A stretch of 47,751 nt of DNA. Origin: Paludibacter sp. (GTDB lineage: Bacteria; Bacteroidota; Bacteroidia; Bacteroidales; Paludibacteraceae). The translations under genes were made by a program, and so were the position numbers. Positions 1 to 8,644 of the stretch are shown one piece after another. The notes beneath the pieces were generated by a model. It did not search any database and was not told the origin of the DNA. It saw only the letters and a list, made by a program, of their open reading frames with translations. The DNA lies in NCBI GenBank assembly GCA_028703105.1, contig JAQVNN010000009.1:1-47751 (forward strand), read 5' to 3'. How positions within the stretch are numbered: the first letter of the stretch is position 1; every line of letters starts with the position of its first letter.

Positions 1-197
1 TAACCGATTGGTAGTCAGCTATAAAGATACAAAATTTCAAGGTCTTTACCAAATAAAATGATACCTATTTTATTGATAATCAAATAATTATATCGCTATA
101 TAATTTTTGTCATGTACTAAAAAAAAAAGATTTAAATCTTGCAAATACTTCAGGAAATAATACTAACTTCGCCATCCGGTTTTGAATTGTATTAGAT
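1..197. other. Intergenic region upstream of recQ
   Basis: No coding sequence is supported here. It holds a perfect 14-bp palindrome, AAGATTTAAATCTT, at 127-140, directly after a run of A. It also holds a candidate leftward promoter at 22-53 (separate entry). For recQ the best -7-like box is TAACTTCG at 164-171, two matches short of TAnnTTTG in its last positions, with no clear -33 partner. The recQ promoter is therefore uncertain. Confidence 0.6.
22..53 (-). promoter_or_regulatory. Candidate leftward Bacteroidota promoter
   Basis: Read on the minus strand, TTTG (50-53) is followed after 20 bases by TATCTTTA (22-29). This fits TTTG-N19/20-TAnnTTTG except for the last base. It would drive a gene lying left of the window, divergent from recQ. 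That gene cannot be seen, so the call is tentative. Confidence 0.35.
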
Positions 198-2384
198 ATG
201 ATAAGTCATTCAGAATTAACCACTCATCTGAAACAACATTTTGGTTTTGACACCTTCAAAGGAAATCAGGAAGCTATCATTCAGAATGTGTTGGACAAAA
301 AGGATACTTTTGTCCTGATGCCCACCGGCGGTGGAAAATCATTGTGTTACCAACTTCCTTCTTTATTGATGGAAGGAACTGCTATTGTCATATCTCCACT
401 GATTGCACTCATGAAGAATCAGGTTGATGCCATGCGTAATTTCAGTGAAGAAGACGGTGTAGCGCATTTTCTAAACTCTTCGCTTACCAAACAAGCCATT
501 GATGCCGTAAAAGCAGATATTCTTTCCGGACAAACAAAATTGTTGTATGTTGCTCCGGAGTCTCTTACCAAAGAAGAAAATATTGAGTTCCTGAAACAGG
601 TAAAAATATCATTTTACGCGGTAGATGAAGCACATTGTATTTCGGAATGGGGACACGATTTCAGGCCGGAATACAGGAGAATTCGCCCGATTATCAACGA
701 AATTGGCGTTGCTCCTCTGATTGCGCTCACAGCAACAGCCACCCCGAAAGTACAGCATGACATCCAGAAAAACCTGGGCATGCTCGAAGCCAAAGTGTTT
801 AAGTCATCTTTTAACAGGGAAAATCTTTATTATGAAGTTCGAAGCAAAAATAAAGATGTTGACAAGGAGATCATCAAATATATCCGTTCCCAGAAAGGTA
901 AATCTGGCATCATCTATTGTCTGAGTCGCAAAAAAGTAGAGGAGCTTGCCGAAACTCTTCATGTGAATGGAATTTCAGTTCTTCCTTACCACGCCGGAAT
1001 GGACTCAGCAGTCAGAACCGAAAATCAGGATAAATTTTTAATGGAGAAAGTACAAGTCATTGTTGCCACCATTGCTTTTGGCATGGGAATCGACAAACCT
1101 GATGTACGCTTCGTCATCCATTATGATATGCCTAAAAGTCTGGAAGGCTACTACCAGGAAACCGGCCGGGGTGGCAGAGATGGCGGTGAAGGCCAGTGTA
1201 TTGCCTTCTATGCCTATAAAGATCTCGACAAATTAAGAAAATTTATGCAAGGCAAACCGGTTGCCGAGCAGGAAATAGGAAATCAATTATTATTAGAAAC
1301 GCAAGCATACGCAGAATCTTCCGTTTGCAGGAGAAAACTATTACTTCATTATTTTGGTGAAGAATACAAACAGGATAACTGCGGTAGTTGTGATAACTGT
1401 ATGAAACCGAAAAAAACGATCGAAGGACAGGAATTACTCATCCTGATTTTAGAAACCATTGTAGTTGTAAGAGAAAAGTTTAAAGCAGAACATATTGTTG
1501 ATATCCTGAAAGGAAACAGTACTTCAGATATAACATCCTATCAGCATGATGAACTGGAAAATTTTGAAGCAGCTTCAGATGAGGATGAAAAGTTGTTACA
1601 TGCCATCATCCGCCAGGCAATGATTGCCGGCTATATCACCAAAGATATTGAAAACTACGGCTTGTTGAAAATTACACCTGCCGGAAAAGCTTATTTGAAA
1701 AACCCGGCATCATTCCCGGTTGTAAAGGATAACGAGTTTGATGAAGATGATGATGAAACTGTTATCAAGTCGGCCGGAGGAACCTGTGCTGCAGATGAAG
1801 TCTTGTTCTCAATCCTGAAGGATCTGAGAAAGAAAATGTCAAAGAAATTAGAAGTTCCGCCTTTTGTAATATTCCAGGATCCATCCCTGGAAGCTATGGC
1901 TACCACTTATCCGATTACGATGGATGAACTCCAGAATATCCCGGGCGTTGGTGCAGGTAAAGCTAAAAGATACGGAGATGAATTTCTGAAAGTCATCAAA
2001 GAACATGTCAGGGAAAATGAAATTACCCGTCCGGAAGACTTACGTGTCAGGACTGTTGCTAATAAGTCAAAGCTAAAAGTTTCTATTATACAGGCAATTG
2101 ACCGGAAAATCGCCCTGGATGATATTGCAGAGTCGAAAGGACTGGACATGCTTGAACTGTTAGATGAAATTGAAGCCATCGTTTATTCAGGAACAAAAAT
2201 TAATATCAATTACTTCCTGAATGAAATTATGGAACCTGATCACATTGAAGAAATCTTCGAATATTTCAGCACTGCCGAAACCGACAAAATTGGTCCTGCC
2301 TTGCGAGAACTGGGAGAGGATGATTTCAGCGAGATTGAAGTGAGATTGGTAAGAATCAAATTCTTATCTGAGATAGGGAATTAA
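198..2384 (+). CDS. recQ: ATP-dependent DNA helicase RecQ
   Basis: RecQ is a 3'-5' superfamily 2 DNA helicase for recombination and replication-fork repair. The 728-residue protein shows Walker A TGGGKS (residues 43-48), the DEAH box (143-146), the motif VI arginine region QETGRGGRDG (320-329), and the RecQ zinc cluster with Cys377, 395, 398 and 401. A winged-helix region follows, then an HRDC domain at about 532-605 containing IPGVGAGKAKRYG. The last 120 residues form an extra C-terminal extension, common in Bacteroidota RecQ, which makes the protein longer than the E. coli enzyme (about 610). The ATG at 198 places the conserved helicase N-terminus normally. The next gene starts 35 bases downstream on the same strand and may be cotranscribed, but is not functionally related. 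Confidence 0.96.
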   Translation: MISHSELTTHLKQHFGFDTFKGNQEAIIQNVLDKKDTFVLMPTGGGKSLCYQLPSLLMEGTAIVISPLIALMKNQVDAMRNFSEEDGVAHFLNSSLTKQAIDAVKADILSGQTKLLYVAPESLTKEENIEFLKQVKISFYAVDEAHCISEWGHDFRPEYRRIRPIINEIGVAPLIALTATATPKVQHDIQKNLGMLEAKVFKSSFNRENLYYEVRSKNKDVDKEIIKYIRSQKGKSGIIYCLSRKKVEELAETLHVNGISVLPYHAGMDSAVRTENQDKFLMEKVQVIVATIAFGMGIDKPDVRFVIHYDMPKSLEGYYQETGRGGRDGGEGQCIAFYAYKDLDKLRKFMQGKPVAEQEIGNQLLLETQAYAESSVCRRKLLLHYFGEEYKQDNCGSCDNCMKPKKTIEGQELLILILETIVVVREKFKAEHIVDILKGNSTSDITSYQHDELENFEAASDEDEKLLHAIIRQAMIAGYITKDIENYGLLKITPAGKAYLKNPASFPVVKDNEFDEDDDETVIKSAGGTCAADEVLFSILKDLRKKMSKKLEVPPFVIFQDPSLEAMATTYPITMDELQNIPGVGAGKAKRYGDEFLKVIKEHVRENEITRPEDLRVRTVANKSKLKVSIIQAIDRKIALDDIAESKGLDMLELLDEIEAIVYSGTKININYFLNEIMEPDHIEEIFEYFSTAETDKIGPALRELGEDDFSEIEVRLVRIKFLSEIGN

Positions 2385-2419
2385 CCTGCACCTCTGACCA
2401 GCTTCAAAGTTATCTATGG

Positions 2420-5044
2420 ATGAATAACACATTATGTCCTGTAATAACAGGGATTTTATTCCAGATTCTGAGCCTTCAGACTTTTGCGGCTGAACCTGAT
2501 TTTGAAACAATCATCGCGTCCCGGTTTTCAAAAATCTGGCATACTGCCCCTCAGGAGAAAGTGTATTTACATACTGACAAACCTTATTATTACAGCGCCG
2601 GAGATGATATCTGGTTCAGTGCCCACCTCGTGAATGCCTCGACTCATAAGCCTGATACACGAAGTCAGTTTGTTTATGTTGAATTAATCGACCAATCAGA
2701 TTCTGTACTTACCAGGGTGAAAATTAAAAGAGATACTGCAGGAATAGCAGGTAAAATTACTATTCCTCCGGCAATGCCCCCGGGAGAGTATCTGCTGAGA
2801 GCATATACTTTTTGGATGTTGAATGGCTCGTCTGACTTCTTTTTTCACAAAAAAATATCGATCGGAAACATGATCGACGACAGAGTACGTCTAAGTACTA
2901 CTTTTGGCACACCTGAAAATGGAAAAATCCCGGTTGTTATCACCCTCAAAAATACATTTTCTACTCCTCTTTCAGGCAAAAAGGTAGCAATTAAAGAAGA
3001 TGACAGAAAAACCAGCCAGCACATCACAAATCAACTGGGAGAAATACATCTGCTTATTAAAAATGACAGCACTTCACGAATAAAGAACATCCTCGAAGTA
3101 TCTCTCCGGGAACCAGGGCTCAATTTTAACAGGAAAATTCAGCTCCCCGACATTCATGACGATTATGACGTCCGGTTTTTCCCTGAAAGTGGCGTTTTTC
3201 TGGATAATCAACTACAGACAATCGCATTCAAGGCGATTGGAACAGATGGCCTTTCCAGAAATGTATCCGGAAAAATATACACCCGGGAAAATAAAGAGAT
3301 AAGCGAATTCAGAACCATGAACAATGGCATGGGAAAAATTATTATTAAAACAATTCCGGGAGAACAATATTATGCTTCAGTTACAAATGAATCGGGGCTT
3401 GAAAAAAAAATTCTTTTACCCGAAACATCTTCTGAAGGTATTAGCCTGAAATTACGTACTGTGAACGGTAAAATATTTCTTCAGTTTATCAATCAAACCA
3501 ACATTGAAACAAAGGACTTATTTCTATTGATACATGCACGGGGTATTGTTTATCACGTTTCTTCTGTGAACGGTGCCGGGATACAAATATCAGAAGAGCT
3601 CCTCCCTCCGGGAATATGCTCATTCAGTATCATCGACAAAGCCGGAAATACCTGGTGCGAAAGACTCTGTTTTGTTAGAAACGCCAACTTTCCAACCGTT
3701 ACTATGCAAAGCAATAAAAATAAATACGGCCAACGGGATCCGGTAGAACTGGCATTTAGAGTCGTTTCCAACGATAGTCTTCCTGCCAGAGGAAGTTATT
3801 CTGTAAGCGTTACCGACAGTCATCTGGTTGATCAGGACAGCATAAACAACAACATCTTGAGTTATTTCTTACTGAGTTCAGATTTAAAAGGCTATATTGA
3901 AAAACCTCAGCAATATTTTGCAGACAACTCCAGACTTACACAAGAAAACACAGATCTACTGATGCTTACACAAGGATGGAGAAGATTTAATACCAATGAT
4001 GTGGTTAAAGGTGTTTTGCCAAAAACAGATTATTATCTGGAAATCGGACAAACTGTTTCCGGAAAAGTAATTAATCTTTTCAATAAACCGGTAAAAAATG
4101 CTGAAGTGATATTTTTCAGTAACTACAAAAATCAGATTACTACCGGTAAAACAGACACAACCGGACAATTTATCATTGATGGCATTGATTTTCCCGACAG
4201 TACCCATATTTTCCTGAAAGCAAAATCCAACAGTAAAATAGTAGATGTTGAACTAATCCCGAATGAAGATATCTTTCCAACTTCAAGAACAAACTTTCCT
4301 TTTACCCCAGATAAATTAGTTGCTGAACAGGAAGATTATCTGCATTTGTCTAAAGAAAGATATTATAATGAAGGAGGAATGATGGTCATCAACCTGGACG
4401 AATTTACCGTTGAAGGAGAAACAAGGAAACCCGATAATGCTTTATATTACTCGGGCTCAGCCGACAATTCTCTGGACTCCGAAAATTTAAAATCATTCGG
4501 CAATCAAACGGTACTCGATATTATTAGGACATTTCCCGGAGTCTTAGTGTCAGGAGATAGAGTATCAATCAGGGGAGCAACTGGTAATCCTCTTTTTTTG
4601 ATTGATGGAGTTGTGACAGAAGAATTAGAGGATGTCCAATTTCTGAATGCTTTTGATATTGAAGAAATATCGTTATTTAAAAGTGCCTCTGCATCCTTAT
4701 TCGGATTAAGAGGTGGTAACGGAGTAATTGCCATTACACTTAAAAAAGGAGTACAACAACAAAATGAAATACCTTCGAGTCTTGCACATTACACTCCTCT
4801 GGGATACCAAAAACCTGCCGAATTTTATGTGCCTAAATACGAAGTTGACAGCATTCGCAGTCAGTCAAAACCGGATTTACGTACCACCATTTACTGGAAC
4901 CCGGATGCAAAAACCGATGAGGAGGGAAATATCCGGCTGAAGTTTTATACTGCAGATAAAGCAAATAATTATCGCGTGAAGCTTGAAGGGGTCAGCAATA
5001 ATGGGGAAATATGCAACTATGAAGGAATAATTAAACGGGAGTAA
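2420..5044 (+). CDS. MG2-like / TonB plug domain protein without a barrel
   Basis: The 874-residue exported protein has an N-terminal signal peptide ending near TFAAEP (about residue 24). From about residue 41 there is a macroglobulin-like MG2 region (EKVYLHTDKPYY), then further beta-rich domains. A carboxypeptidase-regulatory-like repeat lies at about 544-614 (SGKVINLFNKPVKNAEV). A TonB-receptor plug domain lies at about 671-775, with VLDIIRTFPGV, SIRGATGNPLFLIDGV and GLRGGNGVIAITLKKG. Only about 100 residues follow the plug, far too few for a 22-strand barrel. This architecture recurs in Bacteroidota, but its biochemical role is not established. A periplasmic or surface role is inferred from the signal peptide. 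It is convergent with the DUF4296 gene, 28 bases apart. Confidence 0.85.
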   Translation: MNNTLCPVITGILFQILSLQTFAAEPDFETIIASRFSKIWHTAPQEKVYLHTDKPYYYSAGDDIWFSAHLVNASTHKPDTRSQFVYVELIDQSDSVLTRVKIKRDTAGIAGKITIPPAMPPGEYLLRAYTFWMLNGSSDFFFHKKISIGNMIDDRVRLSTTFGTPENGKIPVVITLKNTFSTPLSGKKVAIKEDDRKTSQHITNQLGEIHLLIKNDSTSRIKNILEVSLREPGLNFNRKIQLPDIHDDYDVRFFPESGVFLDNQLQTIAFKAIGTDGLSRNVSGKIYTRENKEISEFRTMNNGMGKIIIKTIPGEQYYASVTNESGLEKKILLPETSSEGISLKLRTVNGKIFLQFINQTNIETKDLFLLIHARGIVYHVSSVNGAGIQISEELLPPGICSFSIIDKAGNTWCERLCFVRNANFPTVTMQSNKNKYGQRDPVELAFRVVSNDSLPARGSYSVSVTDSHLVDQDSINNNILSYFLLSSDLKGYIEKPQQYFADNSRLTQENTDLLMLTQGWRRFNTNDVVKGVLPKTDYYLEIGQTVSGKVINLFNKPVKNAEVIFFSNYKNQITTGKTDTTGQFIIDGIDFPDSTHIFLKAKSNSKIVDVELIPNEDIFPTSRTNFPFTPDKLVAEQEDYLHLSKERYYNEGGMMVINLDEFTVEGETRKPDNALYYSGSADNSLDSENLKSFGNQTVLDIIRTFPGVLVSGDRVSIRGATGNPLFLIDGVVTEELEDVQFLNAFDIEEISLFKSASASLFGLRGGNGVIAITLKKGVQQQNEIPSSLAHYTPLGYQKPAEFYVPKYEVDSIRSQSKPDLRTTIYWNPDAKTDEEGNIRLKFYTADKANNYRVKLEGVSNNGEICNYEGIIKRE

Positions 5045-5072
5045 GAAATTCCTTAAACTGTTCTCATTACTT

Positions 5073-5984
5073 TCAACTGTTTTTACGGATTTTTTGCCGC
5101 GCTTTCTGTTCTGTGGGAGAGGCAGATTTCTCCTGAAGGTCCTTTTCTTTCACCGATAAAGTATCTGGTTTTGTACCCTTCGGAGGAAGAGAGTCTAACT
5201 GAAGGCGCAAGCTATCCTGAAACGCCGGCACATATCGACGGAACAGAACAACGCTGTCAATATTAATCCGGTACGTATCAGGACCATTCGGATTTGTATA
5301 AAATACCCCTGATAAAGAATCAATTTTAAAATTCCGGGCGGCCTTACATCTAAACTTATACCGCCTCAATACACTATCATTAAGTACCTCATGCCACAGA
5401 CTATCTACTTGCCCATTAGCATAATGAATTCTAAACACCGAATAGCCTGCATCCAATGAATCGTGAGGGAAAGCCCTCATCCTAAAAGAAAAACTGTAAA
5501 TATCCTTTGTAAGAAGCTCTGTGTTTTTGATGCTAAAATACAAATTATGTCGTGTTGAATCTTTCGGGAAGGAAAAAGTTGTATCCAGGTTCCAAATATT
5601 GGCCTGTTCCGGTTTAAGTCTGATTGAATCGGGTAAAACCGGAAAATACTTTCCATCCGCAACATCCAGGTCAAGTTTTTCAAGGTCTTTGTTTACATCG
5701 GTATAAATTCTCTCAAACATCTTGGGGTTTTTGGTATAATAGGCCAACGAAGAATCAAATTCAGCCTTGGTGATGCCATGCTTCAGGAAGAGAGCGTTGT
5801 AATAATAAGCCTTTTCACGTTCATCAATCGTTCCGTTCGACGAAAAAACGCCTTCGAGCAAATGCAGATCCGTCAGGAAAGACCTCATTTCCCTGCGGCT
5901 CATGACTTCATCAGGCCGGTTACTGCAGGCAAACTGAAATAATAAAATGCAGAACAGCAGGCAATTCGTCCCTTTTTTAAGCAT
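5073..5984 (-). CDS. DUF4296 family lipoprotein
   Basis: The 303-residue product begins with a short hydrophobic segment ending in a lipobox-like FQFAC (Cys20), so it is probably a lipoprotein. The following region, with MSRREMRSFLTDLHLLEGVF, matches the DUF4296 pattern found next to lspA in Bacteroidota. The C-terminal third is beta-rich, and the last 45 residues are low-complexity and charged (Lys, Pro, Ser). Its first 8 bases overlap the end of lspA, which indicates translational coupling. Lipoproteins are substrates of LspA, so the association may be functional, but no activity is known for this family. Confidence 0.8.
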   Translation of the reverse strand: MLKKGTNCLLFCILLFQFACSNRPDEVMSRREMRSFLTDLHLLEGVFSSNGTIDEREKAYYYNALFLKHGITKAEFDSSLAYYTKNPKMFERIYTDVNKDLEKLDLDVADGKYFPVLPDSIRLKPEQANIWNLDTTFSFPKDSTRHNLYFSIKNTELLTKDIYSFSFRMRAFPHDSLDAGYSVFRIHYANGQVDSLWHEVLNDSVLRRYKFRCKAARNFKIDSLSGVFYTNPNGPDTYRINIDSVVLFRRYVPAFQDSLRLQLDSLPPKGTKPDTLSVKEKDLQEKSASPTEQKARQKIRKNS

Positions 5985-6585
5985 TATCTTCTGTTTTTTT
6001 CTTTGATTTTTTGAAATCTAAGTGTTCATTCAGCTCTTTCCTGTAAAAAATCAGGATAATTGCCGCAGCAATGCTGATGGCAGAGTCAGCAATGTTAAAA
6101 ACCGGGCTAAAAAAGATCGTTTCTCCGATGCTGTTTTTAATGATCGGAAAATAAAGCATATCAACTACCTTTCCATGAAAAAGAGGAGCATATCCTCCCC
6201 CTTGTGGTAAAAAAGTGGCCAGATTTCCGTAACTATCACTAAACAATACTCCGTACAACACAGAATCGACGATATTTCCGGCAGCACCTGCAAGCAACAA
6301 TGCTACAACCAGAATAAAACCCTGACGCGCCTGTTTTTTTACTAAATAATGAATGAAATAAGCCAAACCGCCCACCGCAATAATCCTGAATATCGTGAGA
6401 AACAGCTTGCCTATTATTTCCATTCCGAAGGCCATACCATTATTTTCGATAAAATAAATGCGAAACCAATCGAAAACATAAACTGATTCTCCTATTACAA
6501 AATTTAATTTGATATAGATTTTGCTGACCTGATCGATGAGCAGGACTATGAAAATCAACAGGATAGATTTTTTTGTAACTGACAT
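5977..6585 (-). CDS. lspA: Lipoprotein signal peptidase (signal peptidase II)
   Basis: LspA is an inner-membrane aspartic protease that cleaves the signal peptide from diacylglyceryl prolipoproteins. The 202-residue protein has four predicted membrane segments, the DQVSK motif near the N-terminus (residues 18-22), NNGMAFG (48-54), AAGNIVDS (101-108), and the two expected catalytic aspartates in VVDM (Asp142) and FNIADSA (Asp167). The loop between the aspartates is longer than in E. coli, as is usual in this phylum. It sits between a DksA-like gene upstream and the DUF4296 lipoprotein downstream. Several other genes in the window encode likely lipoproteins that would be processed by it. Confidence 0.96.
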   Translation of the reverse strand: MSVTKKSILLIFIVLLIDQVSKIYIKLNFVIGESVYVFDWFRIYFIENNGMAFGMEIIGKLFLTIFRIIAVGGLAYFIHYLVKKQARQGFILVVALLLAGAAGNIVDSVLYGVLFSDSYGNLATFLPQGGGYAPLFHGKVVDMLYFPIIKNSIGETIFFSPVFNIADSAISIAAAIILIFYRKELNEHLDFKKSKKKTEDNA

Positions 6586-6607
6586 GCTTGCATTTTAAAC
6601 AACAAAT

Positions 6608-6640
6608 CGGCAAAAAGTCACTTTCCCGAGCCTTTTGCCG
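6608..6640 (-). terminator. Hairpin between the dksA-like gene and lspA
   Basis: CGGCAAAA (6608-6615) pairs perfectly with TTTTGCCG (6633-6640) across a 17-base loop. It lies 24 bases past the stop of the DksA-like gene. In the direction of transcription it is followed by the T-rich stretch ATTTGTTGTTT. It could be a terminator or attenuator limiting read-through into lspA. The loop is large and the T-run is broken, so full termination is doubtful. Confidence 0.45.
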
Positions 6641-6664
6641 AAATGCTTATTTTATCATATTAAT

Positions 6665-7048
6665 TTATTTCTTCTGTGTTTTAGCTTCAATACTCAGGGT
6701 TGCATGCGGAACCGCCCGCAAACGTTCTTTAGGAATCAACTTCCCGGTTTCGCGACAAATACCATAAGTCTTGTTTTCAATGCGAATCAACGCAGCCTGC
6801 AAGTGCTGAATAAATTTCATCTGACGTTGAGCCAAACGACCCGATTCTTCTTTCGAAAGCGTAGCAGCACCCTCTTCCAACACCTTGAATGTCGGGGAAG
6901 TATCCATCACGTCATTTCCGTCAAGATTGGTCAGACCATTCTTCAACATCTCATAATCCTTGTGTGCCTTTTCGAGTTTCTCGATGATAATCTGACGAAA
7001 CTCCTCCAATTCGGCGTCGGAGTATCTTGTTCTCTCTTCCATAACCAC
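6665..7048 (-). CDS. TraR/DksA-like protein with a depleted zinc finger
   Basis: The 127-residue protein has the DksA/TraR layout: an N-terminal coiled-coil helix pair (about 10-90), then the globular segment YGICRETGKLIPKERL with RAVPHATLSIEA. DksA-type proteins bind RNA polymerase in the secondary channel and, with ppGpp, alter initiation. Canonical members carry four zinc-binding cysteines as CxxC...CxxC. Here only Cys98 remains; the others are Thr101, Ser119 and Glu121 or neighbours. The fold signature is otherwise intact, so this is a zinc-independent homologue rather than a broken gene. Met1 or Met3 (7042) could be the start. It lies directly upstream of lspA. Confidence 0.85.
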   Translation of the reverse strand: MVMEERTRYSDAELEEFRQIIIEKLEKAHKDYEMLKNGLTNLDGNDVMDTSPTFKVLEEGAATLSKEESGRLAQRQMKFIQHLQAALIRIENKTYGICRETGKLIPKERLRAVPHATLSIEAKTQKK

Positions 7049-7168
7049 TACTTTTAATATTAACGAAAATGTTTCCCGAGTGCTATAAAAATTTTTGCGA
7101 ATATACGACTTTTGTTTCAGTTGGACAACATATTTAGTTAACCCGGTAATAATTTCTTTTTGCTATTT

Positions 7169-8119
7169 TCAATACACGGATTCTGCCACTCTTTTAACAC
7201 TTTGCGTAGCCATCATACTGTAAAAATGAATACTTGGCACGCCATGAGCAATCAAATCCCGGGCTTGCTGAATACACCACTCCACTCCTACCTCAACAGC
7301 ATCAGCATCGGATTTACATTTGCGCAATTCAGACGCAAATGCTTCGGGAATATCCGTGTGGAAAATCTTTGGTAAAACAGTCATCTGATTTTGCAGGGTA
7401 ATCGGCTTGATTCCGGGAATGATAGGCACATGAATGCCGTTTTCCCTGCATTTGGCAACAAAATCAAAGTACTTTTGGTTGTCAAAAAACATTTGAGTAA
7501 CCAGGTATTCAGCCCCGGCTTCCACTTTTTGTCTGGCATATTGCAAATCTGATTCCAGATTGGGTGCTTCTTCATGCTTTTCCGGGTAACAAGCCATACC
7601 ATAAGAAAACGGTGTAATTTTCGACTTCATCTGAGAGCCATCTAAAAAGATCCCCTTGTTGAACTGATTGACCTGTTGCTGTAGCTCTGTCGCGTAGCGG
7701 TGCCCGGTAGAACTAAACTCCTTTTCGTGTTTCCCTTTATCTCCTCTCAGTAACAAAAGATCGGTTATCCCCAAAAACTGCAAATCAATCAGGGCGTATT
7801 CGGTTTCTTCTTTCGTAAAACCACTGCAAATAATATGCGGGACCACCGGAATCTTATATTTATTCTGAATTGCCGCTGCAATGGCCACCGTCCCTGGACG
7901 ACGTCTTTCTGCTACCCGTTCGAATAATCCATCTGATTTCTCTCTGAAGACGAGTTCACTTCTGTGGGTAGTAATGTTGATATACTTTGGATCAAATTCC
8001 CGCAATGTATCAATAGTCCGATACACTGTTTCGATACCATTTCCTTTCAAAGGCGGCAACAACTCAAAAGAAAAAGCTGTTTTTCCTCCTGCTGATTGTA
8101 TTTTTTTTATCACACTCAT
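7169..8119 (-). CDS. metF: Methylenetetrahydrofolate reductase
   Basis: MetF reduces 5,10-methylene-THF to 5-methyl-THF using FAD, supplying the methyl group for methionine synthesis. The 316-residue protein is of normal family length. It shows FSFELLPPLKG near the N-terminus (the conserved catalytic Glu region), NITTHRS, the LLLRGDKG segment, QMFFDNQKYFDF and IPIIPGIKPI, and ends with IHFYSMM. It is a stand-alone gene, divergent from nuoA. A -7-like box TATTTTTG (minus strand, 8143-8150) lies just upstream but has no -33 partner. A near-palindrome AAGATTTGAATCTT (8121-8134) sits immediately before the start codon and could affect translation initiation. Confidence 0.95.
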   Translation of the reverse strand: MSVIKKIQSAGGKTAFSFELLPPLKGNGIETVYRTIDTLREFDPKYINITTHRSELVFREKSDGLFERVAERRRPGTVAIAAAIQNKYKIPVVPHIICSGFTKEETEYALIDLQFLGITDLLLLRGDKGKHEKEFSSTGHRYATELQQQVNQFNKGIFLDGSQMKSKITPFSYGMACYPEKHEEAPNLESDLQYARQKVEAGAEYLVTQMFFDNQKYFDFVAKCRENGIHVPIIPGIKPITLQNQMTVLPKIFHTDIPEAFASELRKCKSDADAVEVGVEWCIQQARDLIAHGVPSIHFYSMMATQSVKRVAESVY

Positions 8120-8204
8120 GAAGATTTGAATCTTAAAGTGTGCAAAAATACGAAATATAATTCTAATTCAGATTAAGAAGATGTAAAAGTCATTTTTTGA
8201 AAAT

Positions 8205-8248
8205 ATTTACATGTAAATTCTCAAATATTAAATGTTTCCGGAAACGTT
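8205..8248. promoter_or_regulatory. Two palindromes in the nuo leader (candidate operators)
   Basis: A perfect 14-bp palindrome, ATTTACATGTAAAT, lies at 8205-8218. A perfect 12-bp palindrome, GTTTCCGGAAAC, lies at 8234-8245, and extends to 18 bp with one mismatched pair at 8231-8248. Both are within 90 bases upstream of nuoA, where a regulator of the operon would bind. Neither is followed by a T-run, so they do not look like terminators. No convincing TAnnTTTG box is visible nearby. Confidence 0.4.
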
Positions 8249-8290
8249 CATTTATTTAATGTTAAAAAAATTCATTTATATAAAAACCAG

Positions 8291-8644
8291 ATGAACAATC
8301 TTTCTCTTTTCTTTACAGTTTTCATAGCTGGAATAACACTTGTAGTAGCAGGTTTGGGAATGGCAATACTTTTATCACCCAAGTCGTTCAATTTACAAAA
8401 GGGTGAACCTTATGAATGTGGTATTCCCACTCACGGCACTTCCTGGATGCAATTTAAAGCCGGATATTATTTATACGCAATTCTTTATCTGATGTTCGAT
8501 GTGGAAGCTATTTTTCTTTTCCCCTGGGCTACCATAGTTCGTGATTTAGGTTTTGCCGGTTTGACGAGCATTTTGTTCTTTTTAATCATTTTAGCATTAG
8601 GGCTGGCTTATGCCTGGAGGAAAGGAGTATTACAGTGGAAATAA
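8291..8644 (+). CDS. nuoA: Complex I subunit NuoA
   Basis: A membrane subunit of the proton-pumping complex I, 117 residues with three predicted transmembrane helices (about 8-30, 62-84, 91-112). It carries the conserved NuoA loop [10 protein letters not shown] with the segment [25 protein letters not shown], which contains the invariant acidic pair. It is the first gene of a ten-gene operon. Its stop overlaps the nuoB start region by 10 bases if nuoB begins at the GTG at 8635. Confidence 0.96.
   Translation: MNNLSLFFTVFIAGITLVVAGLGMAILLSPKSFNLQKGEPYECGIPTHGTSWMQFKAGYYLYAILYLMFDVEAIFLFPWATIVRDLGFAGLTSILFFLIILALGLAYAWRKGVLQWK

Noticed and set aside
5045-5072. Possible terminator between the TonB-plug gene and the DUF4296 gene
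   Set aside because: No inverted repeat is found in the 28 bases between the convergent stops.
8121-8134. AAGATTTGAATCTT upstream of metF, nearly identical to AAGATTTAAATCTT at 127-140 upstream of recQ
   Set aside because: Two short AT-rich palindromes differing by one base can arise by chance; not claimed as a shared operator.
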